Counted from the first letter of the stretch, positions 16,998-27,097 are shown. The stretch is DNA of 64,000 bases from Pelagimonas sp. (GCA_025210345.1 JAOARX010000004.1:1-64000), one strand, 5' to 3'. Made by a program: numbers and translations. Notes: a model not told the origin generated them from the letters alone.

Positions 16998-17888
16998 TTA
17001 GTTTTTGTCCAGCGGCGCGCGGTCGGCCGCCCGGATCAAAGAACCAGATCCGAGTTCGGTGAACAGCTCCAGCAGGCAGGCATTGTTGACGCGCCCATCA
17101 ATGATGACGACACCGCGCACGCCTTCTTCGATGGCTTTGAGCGCGGTTTCGGTCTTTGGGATCATCCCGCCTGCGATGACTTCATCTGCAATCAGTTGGC
17201 GTACTTCATCCGGGGTGATTTCGGTCAGAATATCCCCATCGGCCCCCTTTACACCCTGCACATCGGTCAAAAGCATCAGGCGATCCGCCTTAAGCGCGCC
17301 CGCGATGGCACCCGCCGCCGTGTCACCATTCACGTTATAGGTTTCGTGCCCCGCGGTGCTGCCACCCACAGGGGCGATGACGGGAATGATGCCGTGGTCG
17401 AACAGATCGTTCAGAACCTGAACATTGACATCCACCGGCTTGCCGACAAAGCCCAGTTCCGGGTCGTCGGGTTCACAGAGCATCAGATTGTCGTCTTTGC
17501 CCGACAGGCCAACCGCTCGCCCGCCTTGTTCCATGATGGCCTGGACGATGCGCTTGTTCACGCGGCCTGTCAGAACCATCTCGACCACTTCGACCACGTT
17601 TTCATCGGTGACGCGTTTGCCCCGAACAAAATGCGATTCGATGTTCAACCGACCCAGCAGATCGTTGATCATCGGGCCACCACCATGCACGACCACGGGG
17701 TTCACCCCGACCTGCCGCATCAAAACGATGTCACGGGCAAAGGCGGCCATGGCCTCGTCATCGCCCATGGCATTGCCGCCGAATTTTACGACGACAATGG
17801 CCCCCGTATAGCGCTGAAGATAGGGCAGGGCTTCGGACAGGGTCCGGGCGGTGGCGATCCAATCACGGTTCATATTCTGCGGTCTCAC
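16998..17888 (-). CDS. argB: Acetylglutamate kinase
   Basis: Second step of arginine synthesis: phosphorylates N-acetylglutamate. [22 protein letters not shown] and GKPVDVN are diagnostic. The start is either GTG at 17888, with AAGGGA eight bases upstream, or ATG at 17873 (MNRDWIATA), which matches most homologues but lacks a good ribosome-binding site; I give the longer form, 296 residues. It lies 30 bases after engB in the same operon. Confidence 0.95.
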   Translation of the reverse strand: MRPQNMNRDWIATARTLSEALPYLQRYTGAIVVVKFGGNAMGDDEAMAAFARDIVLMRQVGVNPVVVHGGGPMINDLLGRLNIESHFVRGKRVTDENVVEVVEMVLTGRVNKRIVQAIMEQGGRAVGLSGKDDNLMLCEPDDPELGFVGKPVDVNVQVLNDLFDHGIIPVIAPVGGSTAGHETYNVNGDTAAGAIAGALKADRLMLLTDVQGVKGADGDILTEITPDEVRQLIADEVIAGGMIPKTETALKAIEEGVRGVVIIDGRVNNACLLELFTELGSGSLIRAADRAPLDKN

Positions 17889-17918
17889 GTTGCTTTTCCC
17901 TTTCGGGGTGAAATTCGG

Positions 17919-18569
17919 TCAGGTCAGCCCGGCGATCACGGCGCGCAACGTGGCGATGCCATCGCCCTTCTCGCTGCTGGTGATGATCATTTCCGGATAG
18001 GCGGCGGGGTGCTTGGCCAGTTTGCTGCGCACCTGCGCAAGAACCTCGGCCTTGTCCTTTTCCTTGACCTTGTCGGCCTTGGTCAAAACCACCTGAAAGG
18101 TCACGGCCGAGCGATCCAGAAGTTTCATGATCTCTTCGTCCACGGCTTTGACGCCATGGCGGAAATCGATCAGCACAAAGGCGCGTCGCAGGCTGACGCG
18201 GCCCGCCAGATAGTTCTTCAACAGTGCCTGCCATTTTTCCACCACCGCAACGGGGGCATTGGCAAACCCATAGCCGGGAAGGTCGACCAAATAGCGCTCG
18301 GACCCCAGGGTGAAATAGTTGATTTCCTGCGTGCGACCCGGCGTATTGGACGCACGGGCAAGCCCCTTACGACCGGTCAACGCATTAATCAGGCTTGATT
18401 TCCCAACGTTGGACCGACCGGCAAAGCAGACTTCGGCACGATCATCCGCAGGCAGGCCCGACATGGCCACCACGCCTTTCAGGAATTCGACGTCACCGAC
18501 AAACAGCTTGCGTGCGGCTTCGACTTGGGCCGCTTCGGGCTCTTCTACGATCGGAAAGCTCAGTTCCAT
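17919..18569 (-). CDS. engB: Ribosome-biogenesis GTPase EngB/YsxC/YihA
   Basis: Essential small GTPase in 50S assembly. G1 is GRSNVGKSS, G2/G3 region is TPGRTQEINYF and DLPGYG, and G4 is TKADK. The 216-residue length is normal. The MOSC gene upstream ends one base before its ATG, so the two are translationally linked. Confidence 0.94.
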   Translation of the reverse strand: MELSFPIVEEPEAAQVEAARKLFVGDVEFLKGVVAMSGLPADDRAEVCFAGRSNVGKSSLINALTGRKGLARASNTPGRTQEINYFTLGSERYLVDLPGYGFANAPVAVVEKWQALLKNYLAGRVSLRRAFVLIDFRHGVKAVDEEIMKLLDRSAVTFQVVLTKADKVKEKDKAEVLAQVRSKLAKHPAAYPEMIITSSEKGDGIATLRAVIAGLT

Positions 18570-18570
18570 G

Positions 18571-19314
18571 TCAGATCAACTCCAGCTTGTCGCCAACGGT
18601 GATTGCGCCAGCCTTGATGACCTCGGCCCGGACCGAGAAATCGCGATGCCCGAACCGGTCAAGCACGGAAAGCGTGTTCACATCCCGAAGCCCGGTGTCA
18701 GGGTTATTGTGTGTGGCCATGCAGCGATCTGTCCGTTCGCGCACGCGCAAGATGGCCGCCCCAATGCGCAGGTCGCGGTCCATCCAATCGAATTCTTCCC
18801 ACGGGGACAATCCGTCAAACCAAAGGTTTCCGCGCCAACGGTGGATCGAAATCGGCTGTCCCAGTTTTTCTTCGATCGCGCTGTGAGAGGCGCGGTTGCA
18901 CAGGGTGATCGAAGGAAAGTCGCTGTCCGAGAACCCATGTTGCCGACCCCTGATGACACGCGCGGATTGCGCGCGGCTTTCAGGTACCAACCCCTTGGAC
19001 CAGGCGATCAATTTGTCGCCTTCGCGGTCGGGATCAAAGGTGAGATCAGCGCGATCCGGATGGCTCAGGGTGATCTGCCCGGTGGTTTCATCCAGATGCG
19101 AGGTGATCGCCGCCAAGGCCGGGGCCTTGGACCCGCGAGAGAAATTCGCGCAAGGCACCCATGTGCGCCCATCCGCCTCAGAGGCCTCATGAGCGACCGC
19201 CCATTCGCGGTCATAGGGCAAGCATTGCCCCACGGTCAAAGAAGCCGATGCAAGGGATTCACGACCGTGGGACTTGATTGGAAATCGCCAAATCTCTCTG
19301 AGTGTGGCGTTCAT
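18571..19314 (-). CDS. MOSC-domain protein
   Basis: MOSC proteins descend from the molybdenum-cofactor sulfurase C-terminus and carry Moco-linked or sulfur-transfer chemistry. This 247-residue protein starts MNATLREIWRFPIKSHG, a typical MOSC N-terminal region, and has the family-like RCMATHNNPDTG segment with its conserved cysteine. I use the ATG at 19314, which overlaps the yidC stop (ATGA) and has AGGA just upstream; the frame extends to 19563 inside yidC without meaning. Confidence 0.83.
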   Translation of the reverse strand: MNATLREIWRFPIKSHGRESLASASLTVGQCLPYDREWAVAHEASEADGRTWVPCANFSRGSKAPALAAITSHLDETTGQITLSHPDRADLTFDPDREGDKLIAWSKGLVPESRAQSARVIRGRQHGFSDSDFPSITLCNRASHSAIEEKLGQPISIHRWRGNLWFDGLSPWEEFDWMDRDLRIGAAILRVRERTDRCMATHNNPDTGLRDVNTLSVLDRFGHRDFSVRAEVIKAGAITVGDKLELI

Positions 19315-21179
19315 TCCTTGCTGCTTCCTCCGCTTTTCTTCGTAAAGCTGGATTTGATGTTGCCCAGAATGTCCGGGGTATAGCCCTGGCTGCGCATGAT
19401 CAGATACTGCTGCGTAAAGGTGATCACGTTGTTTGCAATCCAGTAAACCACGAGGCCCGAGGCAAAACCACCCAGCATGAACATGAAGACCCAGGGCATC
19501 CAGGCAAAGATCATCTGTTGCGTGGGGTCGGCGGGCGCCGGGTTCAGTTTCTGCTGCAGCCACATGGAAACACCCAACAGCAGGGGCAGGATGCCGATAA
19601 ACACCATCGCAAAGACGCTACCGGGTTCCGGCGACGCCCATGGGAACGCCCCAAAGAGGTTCCAGATGGATGTCGGGTCGGGCATCGACAGGTCGCGGAA
19701 CGGGCCAAACCAAGGCGCATGACGCAGTTCCAGCGTGACGAAAATCACCTTGTAGAGTGAGAAGAAGATCGGGATCTGAATGAGGATCGGCAAACAGCCC
19801 GCTGCCGGGTTTACCTTTTCCTTCTTGTACAGCGCCATCATCTCTTTTTGGAGCTTTTCACGGTCGTCGCCGGTGCGCTCTTTGATCTTCTCCATCTCAG
19901 GCTGAAGCTCTTTCATCTTCGCCATGGAAACGTAGGACTTGAACGCCAGCGGCAGAACAGCGGCCTTGATGATCAGCGTCAGCGCGATAATCGCCCAACC
20001 CATGTTGCCAATCGCGATGTTCAACCAATGCAGCATCGCAAAGATCGGCTTGGTGAAGAAAAAGAACCAACCCCAGTCGATCGAATCGATATAGCGATCA
20101 ATCTGCGGGCGGTTTTCGTCAACCTTTGCGCCAAAAAGCTTGGCCCAGAAGCCGGGTTGGTTCTGATAGTGGCCGATGGCTTCCCATTCCTTGGCGCCTG
20201 CGAACAGCTGTGTTTGCACCTCTGTCGTGGCGCCCGGTGCAAGGGTCACGGTCTCTTGCACCGCTTCTGCCTGATAGATTTCATGCGTCGCGTTGTATTT
20301 GATGACCGATTTGAATGCCGTGTTGTTGGCCGGGATCAGGGTGGTCATCCAGTAGTGGTCGGTAAAGCCGACCCAACCGTTTTCCAGCACGTCAAATCGT
20401 TGGGCCTGGCTGCGCTCACTGGGAACGACGTCCAGATCCGTGATATCCGAGTATTTGACCATCTCGAGGATACCATCGGACATCTGTAGCGCACCTTCGT
20501 GCAAAACGAAGAAGTTCTTCAACCCCGCCGGTTCACCGTGGCGTGCCAGAATGCCATAGGGCTTGGCCGTCAGGGTTTTGTCGGTGGGGTTTTCGGCGGA
20601 TTGGGTGACAGTGAACATATAGTCCGCGTCAACCGCGATGGTCCGGCGAAAGATCACGCCAGCGGGGCTGTCCCAACGCAGGGTGACAGGGGCATTCGGG
20701 CTCAACACGGTGCCGGTTTCGACGGTCCAGAGGGTATTTGCGCTGGGAACATCTTCGGCGGTCAGGCCCTGTCCCGGCACCCAGCCGTACAATGCATAAT
20801 ACGGGGTGTCGCTGCCGACGGGGTCCAAGAGCTGGACGATATCCGCATCCGCATCCTGGGTGACGCGGTAATCCTTGAGACGCAGGTCGTCAATCCGACC
20901 ACCGGTGAGAGAGATCGACCCCTCAAGGCGCGGCGTGTCTAGGGGCAATCGTGGGGTGTCATCAGAAGCCTGGGCAGCATCGGCCGGGGCTGCGGTGGCG
21001 CTGTCGGCGGCCGGTGCGCTGGCGATTGCGGGCCCGTCCGCGCTGGGGACACTATCGGAAACCGCGGCGGGCTCTAACTGCGCGTCTTGTTCGGGCGGTG
21101 GAAACAGCACGAACCAGATGAGAATGACAACAAAGCTGAGCGCCGTTGCTAGAAGCAGGTTCTTATTCTGATCGTCCAT
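19311..21179 (-). CDS. yidC: Membrane protein insertase YidC
   Basis: Inserts and folds inner-membrane proteins with or without Sec. The 622-residue protein has an N-terminal anchor (NLLLATALSFVVILIWF), a large periplasmic domain, and the C-terminal insertase core: LPLAFKSYVSMAKMKELQPEM, PAAGCLPILIQIPIFFSLYKV and QQYLIMRSQG. The position downstream of rnpA-yidD is the widely conserved context, here with ttcA and an EAL gene in between. Confidence 0.96.
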   Translation of the reverse strand: MDDQNKNLLLATALSFVVILIWFVLFPPPEQDAQLEPAAVSDSVPSADGPAIASAPAADSATAAPADAAQASDDTPRLPLDTPRLEGSISLTGGRIDDLRLKDYRVTQDADADIVQLLDPVGSDTPYYALYGWVPGQGLTAEDVPSANTLWTVETGTVLSPNAPVTLRWDSPAGVIFRRTIAVDADYMFTVTQSAENPTDKTLTAKPYGILARHGEPAGLKNFFVLHEGALQMSDGILEMVKYSDITDLDVVPSERSQAQRFDVLENGWVGFTDHYWMTTLIPANNTAFKSVIKYNATHEIYQAEAVQETVTLAPGATTEVQTQLFAGAKEWEAIGHYQNQPGFWAKLFGAKVDENRPQIDRYIDSIDWGWFFFFTKPIFAMLHWLNIAIGNMGWAIIALTLIIKAAVLPLAFKSYVSMAKMKELQPEMEKIKERTGDDREKLQKEMMALYKKEKVNPAAGCLPILIQIPIFFSLYKVIFVTLELRHAPWFGPFRDLSMPDPTSIWNLFGAFPWASPEPGSVFAMVFIGILPLLLGVSMWLQQKLNPAPADPTQQMIFAWMPWVFMFMLGGFASGLVVYWIANNVITFTQQYLIMRSQGYTPDILGNIKSSFTKKSGGSSKE

Positions 21180-21326
21180 GAAGACCGATACCCTCTCTGA
21201 AAGTCACCGCTGGGTTCAACCTTCCCAGCGTGCAAAGGTCAAGAGGATTCAGGTTTGTTGTGCTCGATAGGACGATTCGCCCCGGTATTTTCGCGTCATC
21301 AGCCCGGTTTGTCTGTTGGTCAGGGA

Positions 21327-22871
21327 TTAACCGGACCGGCGTCCAAGGTTTTGCGCCTCGGCGATGCGTTCGGCATGTTCCTTGGCCCAAGTTACAATTT
21401 GATCAGGCGGCATGGGGCGTGCGATGCCAAAGCCCTGGACATGATCGCACCCAAGCTGGCCCAGAAGCGCATGTTCACCGACGCTTTCGACACCCTCGGC
21501 AAGCGTTTCCAGCCCAAGCCGATCCGCCATTCCAAGGACGGCAGCCAACATGCGGTGTTGGTCTTCATCGCGGTCCACACGGGTGACGAAACTGCGATCA
21601 ATTTTAAGGCGGTGCACGCGGAAACGTCTTAGCGCGGTGATTGACGCGTGTCCGGTGCCAAAGTCATCCAGATCCATGTGGCAACCCAGGTCCCCCAGCG
21701 CAACGATGTTGCGCGCCACGTATCCTTCTGGTGATCCGGCGATGACCGTTTCCAGAACCTCAATCCCAAGACGGTTGGGGGTCAATCCAAAGCGGTCAAG
21801 TTCCCATTGAATACGTTCCACCAGACGCGGATCGCGCAGTTCGATGTCGGAAAAGTTTACACTGACCCTGGGAATTTCAAGCCCCGCCTGATCCCAGCTG
21901 CGCAGCGCGGTCAGTGAGTGCTGCAAGATGACTTCGCTCAGGCGCCCCATGCGACCGGATTCTTCGAGAATGCGCAGAAACTGGGCGGGCGGAACAATGC
22001 CGCGCTCGGGATGGATCCAACGGGCAAGGGCTTCAACCCCGCTGATGGTACCCGTCGACGTGCAGACCTGAGGCTGAAACCAAGGTTGAATTTGGCCATT
22101 GTTCAAAGCGCGATCAATTTCCGATTTCAGGCTGTTCTTTTCCAGGTGAGCCGCGCGCATGTTTTCTGACCAGGCGCGAATGGCCGAAGGCCCGTTGCTG
22201 GAGGCCTCGGAGAGGGCAATTTGGGCGGCTTCCATCATATCCTTGCCGGTGGCATTGGTCGCTAGACGTGGACTGCCGCAAAAGCCAACGGATGAGGTGA
22301 CATAGCGCATGGCGTTTTCAATCATTGCCGGTTCTTCGATCGCGGTCTGCAGGCGAGTCGCCAGTTGCAAAAGGGCCTCAAGGTCCAGTCGTACGGACGC
22401 TCCGAGAACGACAAGATATCGGCTGTCCCCAAGCCGCACGGCGCGGTCCTCTTTGCGCAGCGTGTTGCGAAGCCTGCTGAGCGAAAGATCACGCATGGTT
22501 TGCGCGGTGGTCTCCCCAGATGTGGCCGCGATCTCATCCAGTCCCGATAGTTCGACCAGCATGGCGGCGGTTGACAGCCCGCCAGCGCGGGCGCGTTCAA
22601 GGCTTTCATCTAAAAGAGAAATGGCCGCTTTTGTACCGATCAAGTCCAACTGGTTCCCTTTCCCTTCGGAAGGGAAGGCCTGCGTATTGCCCCCGGCAAA
22701 CACGAACAATACCGGCAGCCCAAGCGCAGCGATGATCAGCATGGGTTCCCCGCCCAGCCAAAACGCAGCCAAAACCATAGCCGGTAGAAATGCCAAAGCC
22801 TGAGGTCCAAACAAGCCACGCCGCAATGCAGCCTGGAGCTGAGACACGCGGAGTACAAATGCCGCTTTCAT
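21327..22871 (-). CDS. Membrane-anchored cyclic-di-GMP phosphodiesterase, degenerate GGDEF plus EAL
   Basis: 514 residues. Two hydrophobic segments lie in the first 60 residues. A GGDEF-like domain follows at about 80-240, but the signature position reads RLGDSRY, so cyclase activity is not expected. The EAL domain at about 265-505 keeps the catalytic set: EAL in GVEALARW, Asn in VSVNFSD, Glu in IEVLETV, DDFGTG, Lys in LKIDRSF, Glu in AEGVE and Gln in VQGFGIARP. It therefore probably hydrolyses c-di-GMP. It stands between ttcA and yidC and may influence the surface adhesin encoded at 31036. Confidence 0.9.
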   Translation of the reverse strand: MKAAFVLRVSQLQAALRRGLFGPQALAFLPAMVLAAFWLGGEPMLIIAALGLPVLFVFAGGNTQAFPSEGKGNQLDLIGTKAAISLLDESLERARAGGLSTAAMLVELSGLDEIAATSGETTAQTMRDLSLSRLRNTLRKEDRAVRLGDSRYLVVLGASVRLDLEALLQLATRLQTAIEEPAMIENAMRYVTSSVGFCGSPRLATNATGKDMMEAAQIALSEASSNGPSAIRAWSENMRAAHLEKNSLKSEIDRALNNGQIQPWFQPQVCTSTGTISGVEALARWIHPERGIVPPAQFLRILEESGRMGRLSEVILQHSLTALRSWDQAGLEIPRVSVNFSDIELRDPRLVERIQWELDRFGLTPNRLGIEVLETVIAGSPEGYVARNIVALGDLGCHMDLDDFGTGHASITALRRFRVHRLKIDRSFVTRVDRDEDQHRMLAAVLGMADRLGLETLAEGVESVGEHALLGQLGCDHVQGFGIARPMPPDQIVTWAKEHAERIAEAQNLGRRSG

Positions 22872-22958
22872 AAAAAGCCCTTTCCCATTTACACAATGGG
22901 ACCCTAGGCCAGTTCGGTAACCTGCTTCTTAACGACGATGCCGATTTTGGGGCAAATT

Positions 22959-23792
22959 TTAGTCAGCGCTTTCCCGCATCAACCCGACAAAGTCGAACAA
23001 CTTGGGGTCAAGCATATGCGAAGGCCGGACATTCATCAGGGATTTGAACATCACATTGCGGCGGCCAGGGCTGTTTCTCTCCCATTGATCAAGGATTTGC
23101 TTGACCTGCTGCCGTTGCAACCCATCTTGCGAACCGCATAGATTACAGGGGATGATGGGGTAATCCATGGCGCGGGCGAATCGCTCGCAATCGGCCTCGG
23201 CGACATGCGCCAGCGGGCGATAGACAAACAGATCGCCTTCTTCATTAACAAGTTTTGGGGGCATGGTCGCCAACCGTCCGCCGTGGAACAAGTTCATAAA
23301 GAATGTCTCTAGGATATCATCGCGATGATGCCCGAGAACCACAGCTGAACAGCCCTCTTCGCGGGCGATGCGATACAGGTTTCCCCGGCGCAGACGTGAA
23401 CACAGGGCGCAATAGGTGCGCCCCTGGGGCACCTTGTCGGTGACAATCGAAAACGTGTCCTGGTATTCAACGCGATGCGGGACCTGCATGCGCTCCAGAA
23501 ACTCCGGCAACACGGTCGAGGGAAAGCCCGGCTGCCCCTGATCAAGATTGCAGGCCAACAGGTCGACCGGCAGCAACCCGCGCCATTTCAATTCGTGCAG
23601 CACCGCGAGCAAAGTATAACTGTCCTTGCCACCAGACAGGCACACAAGCCAACGCGTGCCCGGTTCGATCATGCCATATTGCTCGATCGCTTCGCGGGTG
23701 TTTTGGACAATGCGTTTGCGCAGTTTCTTGAATTCGGTGCTTTTGGGCGCGCCGTGAAACAGCGGGTGGATGTCGTCGGAATTGTCATACAT
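22959..23792 (-). CDS. ttcA: tRNA 2-thiocytidine(32) synthetase TtcA
   Basis: Iron-sulfur enzyme that thiolates cytidine 32 of certain tRNAs. The PP-loop is SGGKDS at 53-58, and the paired cysteines are in [10 protein letters not shown]; further cysteines in [10 protein letters not shown] fit the cluster-binding region. At 277 residues it is typical. It is co-oriented with yidD and the EAL gene. Confidence 0.92.
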   Translation of the reverse strand: MYDNSDDIHPLFHGAPKSTEFKKLRKRIVQNTREAIEQYGMIEPGTRWLVCLSGGKDSYTLLAVLHELKWRGLLPVDLLACNLDQGQPGFPSTVLPEFLERMQVPHRVEYQDTFSIVTDKVPQGRTYCALCSRLRRGNLYRIAREEGCSAVVLGHHRDDILETFFMNLFHGGRLATMPPKLVNEEGDLFVYRPLAHVAEADCERFARAMDYPIIPCNLCGSQDGLQRQQVKQILDQWERNSPGRRNVMFKSLMNVRPSHMLDPKLFDFVGLMRESAD

Positions 23793-23832
23793 GGCGGGAT
23801 CTCACGATCTGGCAGGAAGCGCTCAGTTAGCC

Positions 23833-24054
23833 TTAATCCGGGACGTTGTCGATGCCTGAACCACCCCAGGGGTGGCAGCGCCCGATCCGCCGAATTGTCA
23901 GCCAGGTGCCCTTGATCCCACCATGCTTTTCCAGCGCTTCAAGCGCATAGGCCGAGCAGGTCGGGTGATAGCGACACCCATGCCCAACCCAGGGGGACAA
24001 TAGCAGGCGATAGGCCCTGACCGGCAGGGCAACGATATGTGCCAAAGGTGTCAT
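23833..24054 (-). CDS. yidD: Membrane-insertion efficiency factor YidD
   Basis: Small (73 residues) amphipathic protein that assists YidC. The hallmark [20 protein letters not shown] and the GGIKGTWL segment are present. Its ATG overlaps the rnpA stop (bases 24051-24054), the near-universal rnpA-yidD arrangement. Confidence 0.95.
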   Translation of the reverse strand: MTPLAHIVALPVRAYRLLLSPWVGHGCRYHPTCSAYALEALEKHGGIKGTWLTIRRIGRCHPWGGSGIDNVPD

Positions 24055-24404
24055 CGGGAGACCTTATGTATTTTCTGCAATCCGCGCCGAAGATCATTTT
24101 GCAATTTATGAAACGGGCGGGCGGCTGTCTGTTCGGCGCGGCCAATCAGAACATAATCATAGCCGTCACGCCCAAGTTCAGGCAGGATCAGCCGTGCGAT
24201 TTCGCGCAGGCGCCGTTTGGCGCGATTACGCGCGACCGCATTTCCCACCTTCTTGGAACAGGTAAAACCCACGCGGATGCCCTGCGCTTCGCCCTCAGAT
24301 CGCTTTCGCGCCTGCAACAGAAAGCTCCCGCAGGGTTGGCGCTTGGCACGGGCGGCGGCCAGAAAGTCAGGGCGTTTTTGCAAGGTGGTCAGATGCATCA
24401 GCAT
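24051..24404 (-). CDS. rnpA: Ribonuclease P protein component
   Basis: Protein subunit of RNase P, needed for 5' maturation of tRNAs. The signature is [19 protein letters not shown], with [10 protein letters not shown] before it. Length is 117 residues from the ATG at 24404; a second ATG lies two codons in. It is downstream of rpmH, separated by a strong hairpin. Confidence 0.95.
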   Translation of the reverse strand: MLMHLTTLQKRPDFLAAARAKRQPCGSFLLQARKRSEGEAQGIRVGFTCSKKVGNAVARNRAKRRLREIARLILPELGRDGYDYVLIGRAEQTAARPFHKLQNDLRRGLQKIHKVSR

Positions 24405-24430
24405 GGCGTCCTATTCCATGAACGAAAAAG

Positions 24431-24458
24431 AGCCGCCTCGGGCATATGCCGGGCGGCT
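24431..24458 (-). terminator. Terminator or attenuator between rpmH and rnpA
   Basis: AGCCGCC at 24431-24437 pairs with GGCGGCT at 24452-24458, extended inside by the palindrome GGCATATGCC at 24441-24450. Read on the minus strand the stem is followed by five T's (24426-24430 as A's). On the plus strand six T's follow too, so it could act in both directions. It would lower rnpA-yidD expression relative to rpmH. Confidence 0.75.
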
Positions 24459-24501
24459 TTTTTCCGTGTCGAAACATGCTTCGCGAAAGCGAAGCCGCCG
24501 A

Positions 24502-24636
24502 TTACGCGCTCAGCTTCTTGCGGCCACGCGCACGGCGGGCGTTCAGAATCTGACGGCCAGCTTTGGTCGCCATACGCGAGCGGAAACCATGGCGGCGCTT
24601 GCGGACCAGGTTCGACGGTTGATAGGTGCGTTTCAT
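24502..24636 (-). CDS. rpmH: 50S ribosomal protein L34
   Basis: Very small basic ribosomal protein: 44 residues beginning [18 protein letters not shown] and ending RGRKKLSA. It stands at the head of the rpmH-rnpA-yidD string. Upstream, 24637-24936 is a 300-base gene-free stretch between divergent genes that must hold both promoters; I see no clear -10/-35 pair or repeated DnaA boxes there. Confidence 0.96.
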   Translation of the reverse strand: MKRTYQPSNLVRKRRHGFRSRMATKAGRQILNARRARGRKKLSA

Positions 24637-24936
24637 CGCGGCTACTCCGTTCAGGGCCACGCGCGTTCACTAGAATCGCTCAGATGAATCGCAAGGCCAA
24701 AAGCATTCGAAGCCCGGTCTATAGGGCGAGACCAAATATATGTCAAACGTGGAATCGCACGGATATGCACCGAAGTGCAACAATTGCGGGGCCGGATGCA
24801 ACACGGCTGAAACAATTCGGTCAAAAACCATGGATAACATCACGGATTTCGGCGTTAACTTCAACCCGTTGTGAAGTGGCTGGCGCAATGGCGGGACGGG
24901 CTTCATTTTGTCAGAAACGCTTTATGAGGTTTCCCC

Positions 24937-25671
24937 ATGACAGAAATGTCCCCGCCTTCTCGAAAATCCGCCCCTTGGGCGCGATACATTGTTCTGGCGC
25001 TGGTGCTTGCCGTCGCCATTGCTGGCTATGTCGCGTTGAAAGATGTGCTGACGTTCGAAACCCTGCGCGACAACCGCGAGACGCTGTTGTCCTTTCGGGA
25101 CGACAACATAGTATTGATTGTTATAGGGTTTTTTCTGGCCTACGTGGCGGTGGTTGCCTTTTCGCTGCCCGGCGCGTCCCTTGCGACACTGACCGGGGGG
25201 TTCTTGTTCGGGACCGTGTTCGGCAGCGTGCTGAACGTTGCGGCGGCCACCATGGGTGCCACAGCGATCTTTCTGGCGGCGCGTTGGGGGCTTGGCGACA
25301 GACTGGGTGCCCGGCTTGAGAATTCGGAAGGGGTGGTCAAGCACATCAAGGATGGAATCGACGAAAACCAATGGTCGATGCTGTTTATCCTGCGGCTGGT
25401 GCCTGCGGTTCCGTTCTTTTTGGCCAACCTGATCCCCGCCTTTCTTGAGGTGCCGCTGCATCGCTATGTGATTTCGACCTTCATTGGGATCATTCCGGGC
25501 ACCGTGGTCTATACCTCGGTTGGCGCAGGGTTGGGTGGGGTGTTTGACGCTGGCGAAACCCCGAATTTGGGTATCATATTTGAACCGCATGTTATCGGTC
25601 CGATCCTTGGATTAGCGGCGCTTTCAGCGCTTCCCATCGTGATCAAGGCGCTGCGCAAGGAAAAGGAATAA
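24937..25671 (+). CDS. TVP38/TMEM64 (VTT-domain) membrane protein
   Basis: 244-residue integral membrane protein of the DedA-related VTT superfamily. The family core is visible in FSLPGASLATLTGGFLFGTVFGS and in LRLVPAVPFFLANLIPAFLEV. About five hydrophobic segments. These proteins are linked to lipid scrambling or transport. The flavoprotein gene begins seven bases after its stop, a pairing seen repeatedly in proteobacteria. Confidence 0.88.
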   Translation: MTEMSPPSRKSAPWARYIVLALVLAVAIAGYVALKDVLTFETLRDNRETLLSFRDDNIVLIVIGFFLAYVAVVAFSLPGASLATLTGGFLFGTVFGSVLNVAAATMGATAIFLAARWGLGDRLGARLENSEGVVKHIKDGIDENQWSMLFILRLVPAVPFFLANLIPAFLEVPLHRYVISTFIGIIPGTVVYTSVGAGLGGVFDAGETPNLGIIFEPHVIGPILGLAALSALPIVIKALRKEKE

Positions 25672-25678
25672 TTGTGTG

Positions 25679-27097
25679 ATGGATCAGATCAAGACGGATC
25701 TTTTGATTATCGGCGCGGGGTCGGGCGGGTTGTCCACGGCGGCGGGGGCGGCGCAGATGGGCGCGGATGTTGTCCTGCTTGAGGGCCACAAGATGGGGGG
25801 CGACTGTCTGAACTATGGCTGCGTGCCGTCCAAGGCGCTGATCGCCTCGGCCAAATCCGCCTATGCCATGTCACATGCCACCCCATTGGGGGTGGCCGAT
25901 CAACCGGCGCAGGTGGACTATGCCGGGGCCAAGGATCACGTGGCGGATGTCATCGCGCAAATCGAACCTGTCGACAGCCAGGAACGGTTCGAGGGCTTTG
26001 GCGTGCGGGTAATTCGCGAATATGGGCGTTTTGTTTCACCAACCGAGGTCGAGGCCGGCCCCTATCGTATCACCGCGCGTCGGGTGGTGATTGCGACGGG
26101 CTCTTCGCCGCTGGTTCCGCCTGTTCCGGGATTGGATCAGGTGCCCTATCTGACCAATGAATCCCTGTGGGAGCTGCGTGAGCAACCCGAACATCTCTTG
26201 ATTATTGGTGGCGGCCCCATTGGCATGGAGATGGCGCAGGCGCATCGGCGGCTGGGCTCTCGGGTGACGGTGATCGAAGGTGCCAAGGCGCTGGGCAAGG
26301 ATGATCCGGAAATGGCACAGATTGTCCTTGAGGCGCTGCGCGAAGAGGGGATCGAGATTGCCGAAGATGCCTTGGCGAAAGAGGTTCGGGGCGCAGCGGG
26401 CGCGATCGAAGTCGAAACCCAGGATGGCCGGGTGTTCAAGGGCTCGCATCTGTTGATCGCCGTTGGTCGCAAGGCCAATATTGATAAGCTCAATCTCCAG
26501 GCCGCGGGGATCGAAACCACACGGACAGGTGTCAAAGTGGACGACAGCCTGAAGACCACCAACAAGCGGGTCTATGCCATCGGGGATGCCGCCGGGGGGC
26601 TGCAATTCACCCATGTGGCGGGATATCAGGCGGGGGTGATCATTCGGTCGGCCTTGTTTGGGTTGCCGGCCAAGGCCAAGACCGATCACATTCCCTGGGC
26701 CACCTATACACAGCCTGAACTGGCGCAGGTGGGCCTGACCGAAGCGCAAGCGCGCAAAACGCATGGCGACAAGCTTGAGATCGCAAGATTTGACTTCCAT
26801 CACAATGACCGGCTGATCGCGGAACGAAAGACGCGCGGGCGGATCAAGGTCATGGTGGTCAAGGGGCGGCCCGTCGGCGTATCCATCGCGGGTGCGCAGG
26901 CGGGTGAGTTGATCAACCTTTGGTCTCTTGTGATCGCCAATGGGTTGAAAATGAGCGCGGTCTCGGCGATGGTTTCACCCTATCCGACCGTGGGGGAGAT
27001 TAACAAACGGGTGGCGGGTGCCTATTTCACCCCCAGGCTGTTTGAAAATGACACGGTCAAAAAGGTGGTGCGCTTTGTGCAACGTTGGCTGCCCTAA
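25679..27097 (+). CDS. FAD-dependent pyridine nucleotide-disulfide oxidoreductase (mercuric-reductase-like)
   Basis: 472-residue flavoprotein. The FAD site is GAGSGG near residues 12-17; the redox-active disulfide is Cys43 and Cys48 in GGDCLNYGCVPSK; the NAD(P) site is IIGGGPIGMEMAQ; the second FAD motif is VYAIGDAAGG. The C-terminus lacks the vicinal cysteines of true MerA and also the His-Glu pair context of lipoamide dehydrogenase is not obvious. I use the ATG at 25679, with a GTG codon just before it as alternative. It is coupled to the TVP38 gene. Confidence 0.85.
   Translation: MDQIKTDLLIIGAGSGGLSTAAGAAQMGADVVLLEGHKMGGDCLNYGCVPSKALIASAKSAYAMSHATPLGVADQPAQVDYAGAKDHVADVIAQIEPVDSQERFEGFGVRVIREYGRFVSPTEVEAGPYRITARRVVIATGSSPLVPPVPGLDQVPYLTNESLWELREQPEHLLIIGGGPIGMEMAQAHRRLGSRVTVIEGAKALGKDDPEMAQIVLEALREEGIEIAEDALAKEVRGAAGAIEVETQDGRVFKGSHLLIAVGRKANIDKLNLQAAGIETTRTGVKVDDSLKTTNKRVYAIGDAAGGLQFTHVAGYQAGVIIRSALFGLPAKAKTDHIPWATYTQPELAQVGLTEAQARKTHGDKLEIARFDFHHNDRLIAERKTRGRIKVMVVKGRPVGVSIAGAQAGELINLWSLVIANGLKMSAVSAMVSPYPTVGEINKRVAGAYFTPRLFENDTVKKVVRFVQRWLP

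Noticed and set aside
16809-18398. 529-codon plus-strand frame across argB and engB
   Set aside because: Shadow of argB and engB, with His/Gln-rich composition.
24828-24842. DnaA-box-like TTATCCA near rpmH (possible oriC)
   Set aside because: Single partial match, no cluster of boxes, no dnaA or dnaN next to it; alphaproteobacterial origins usually lie elsewhere.
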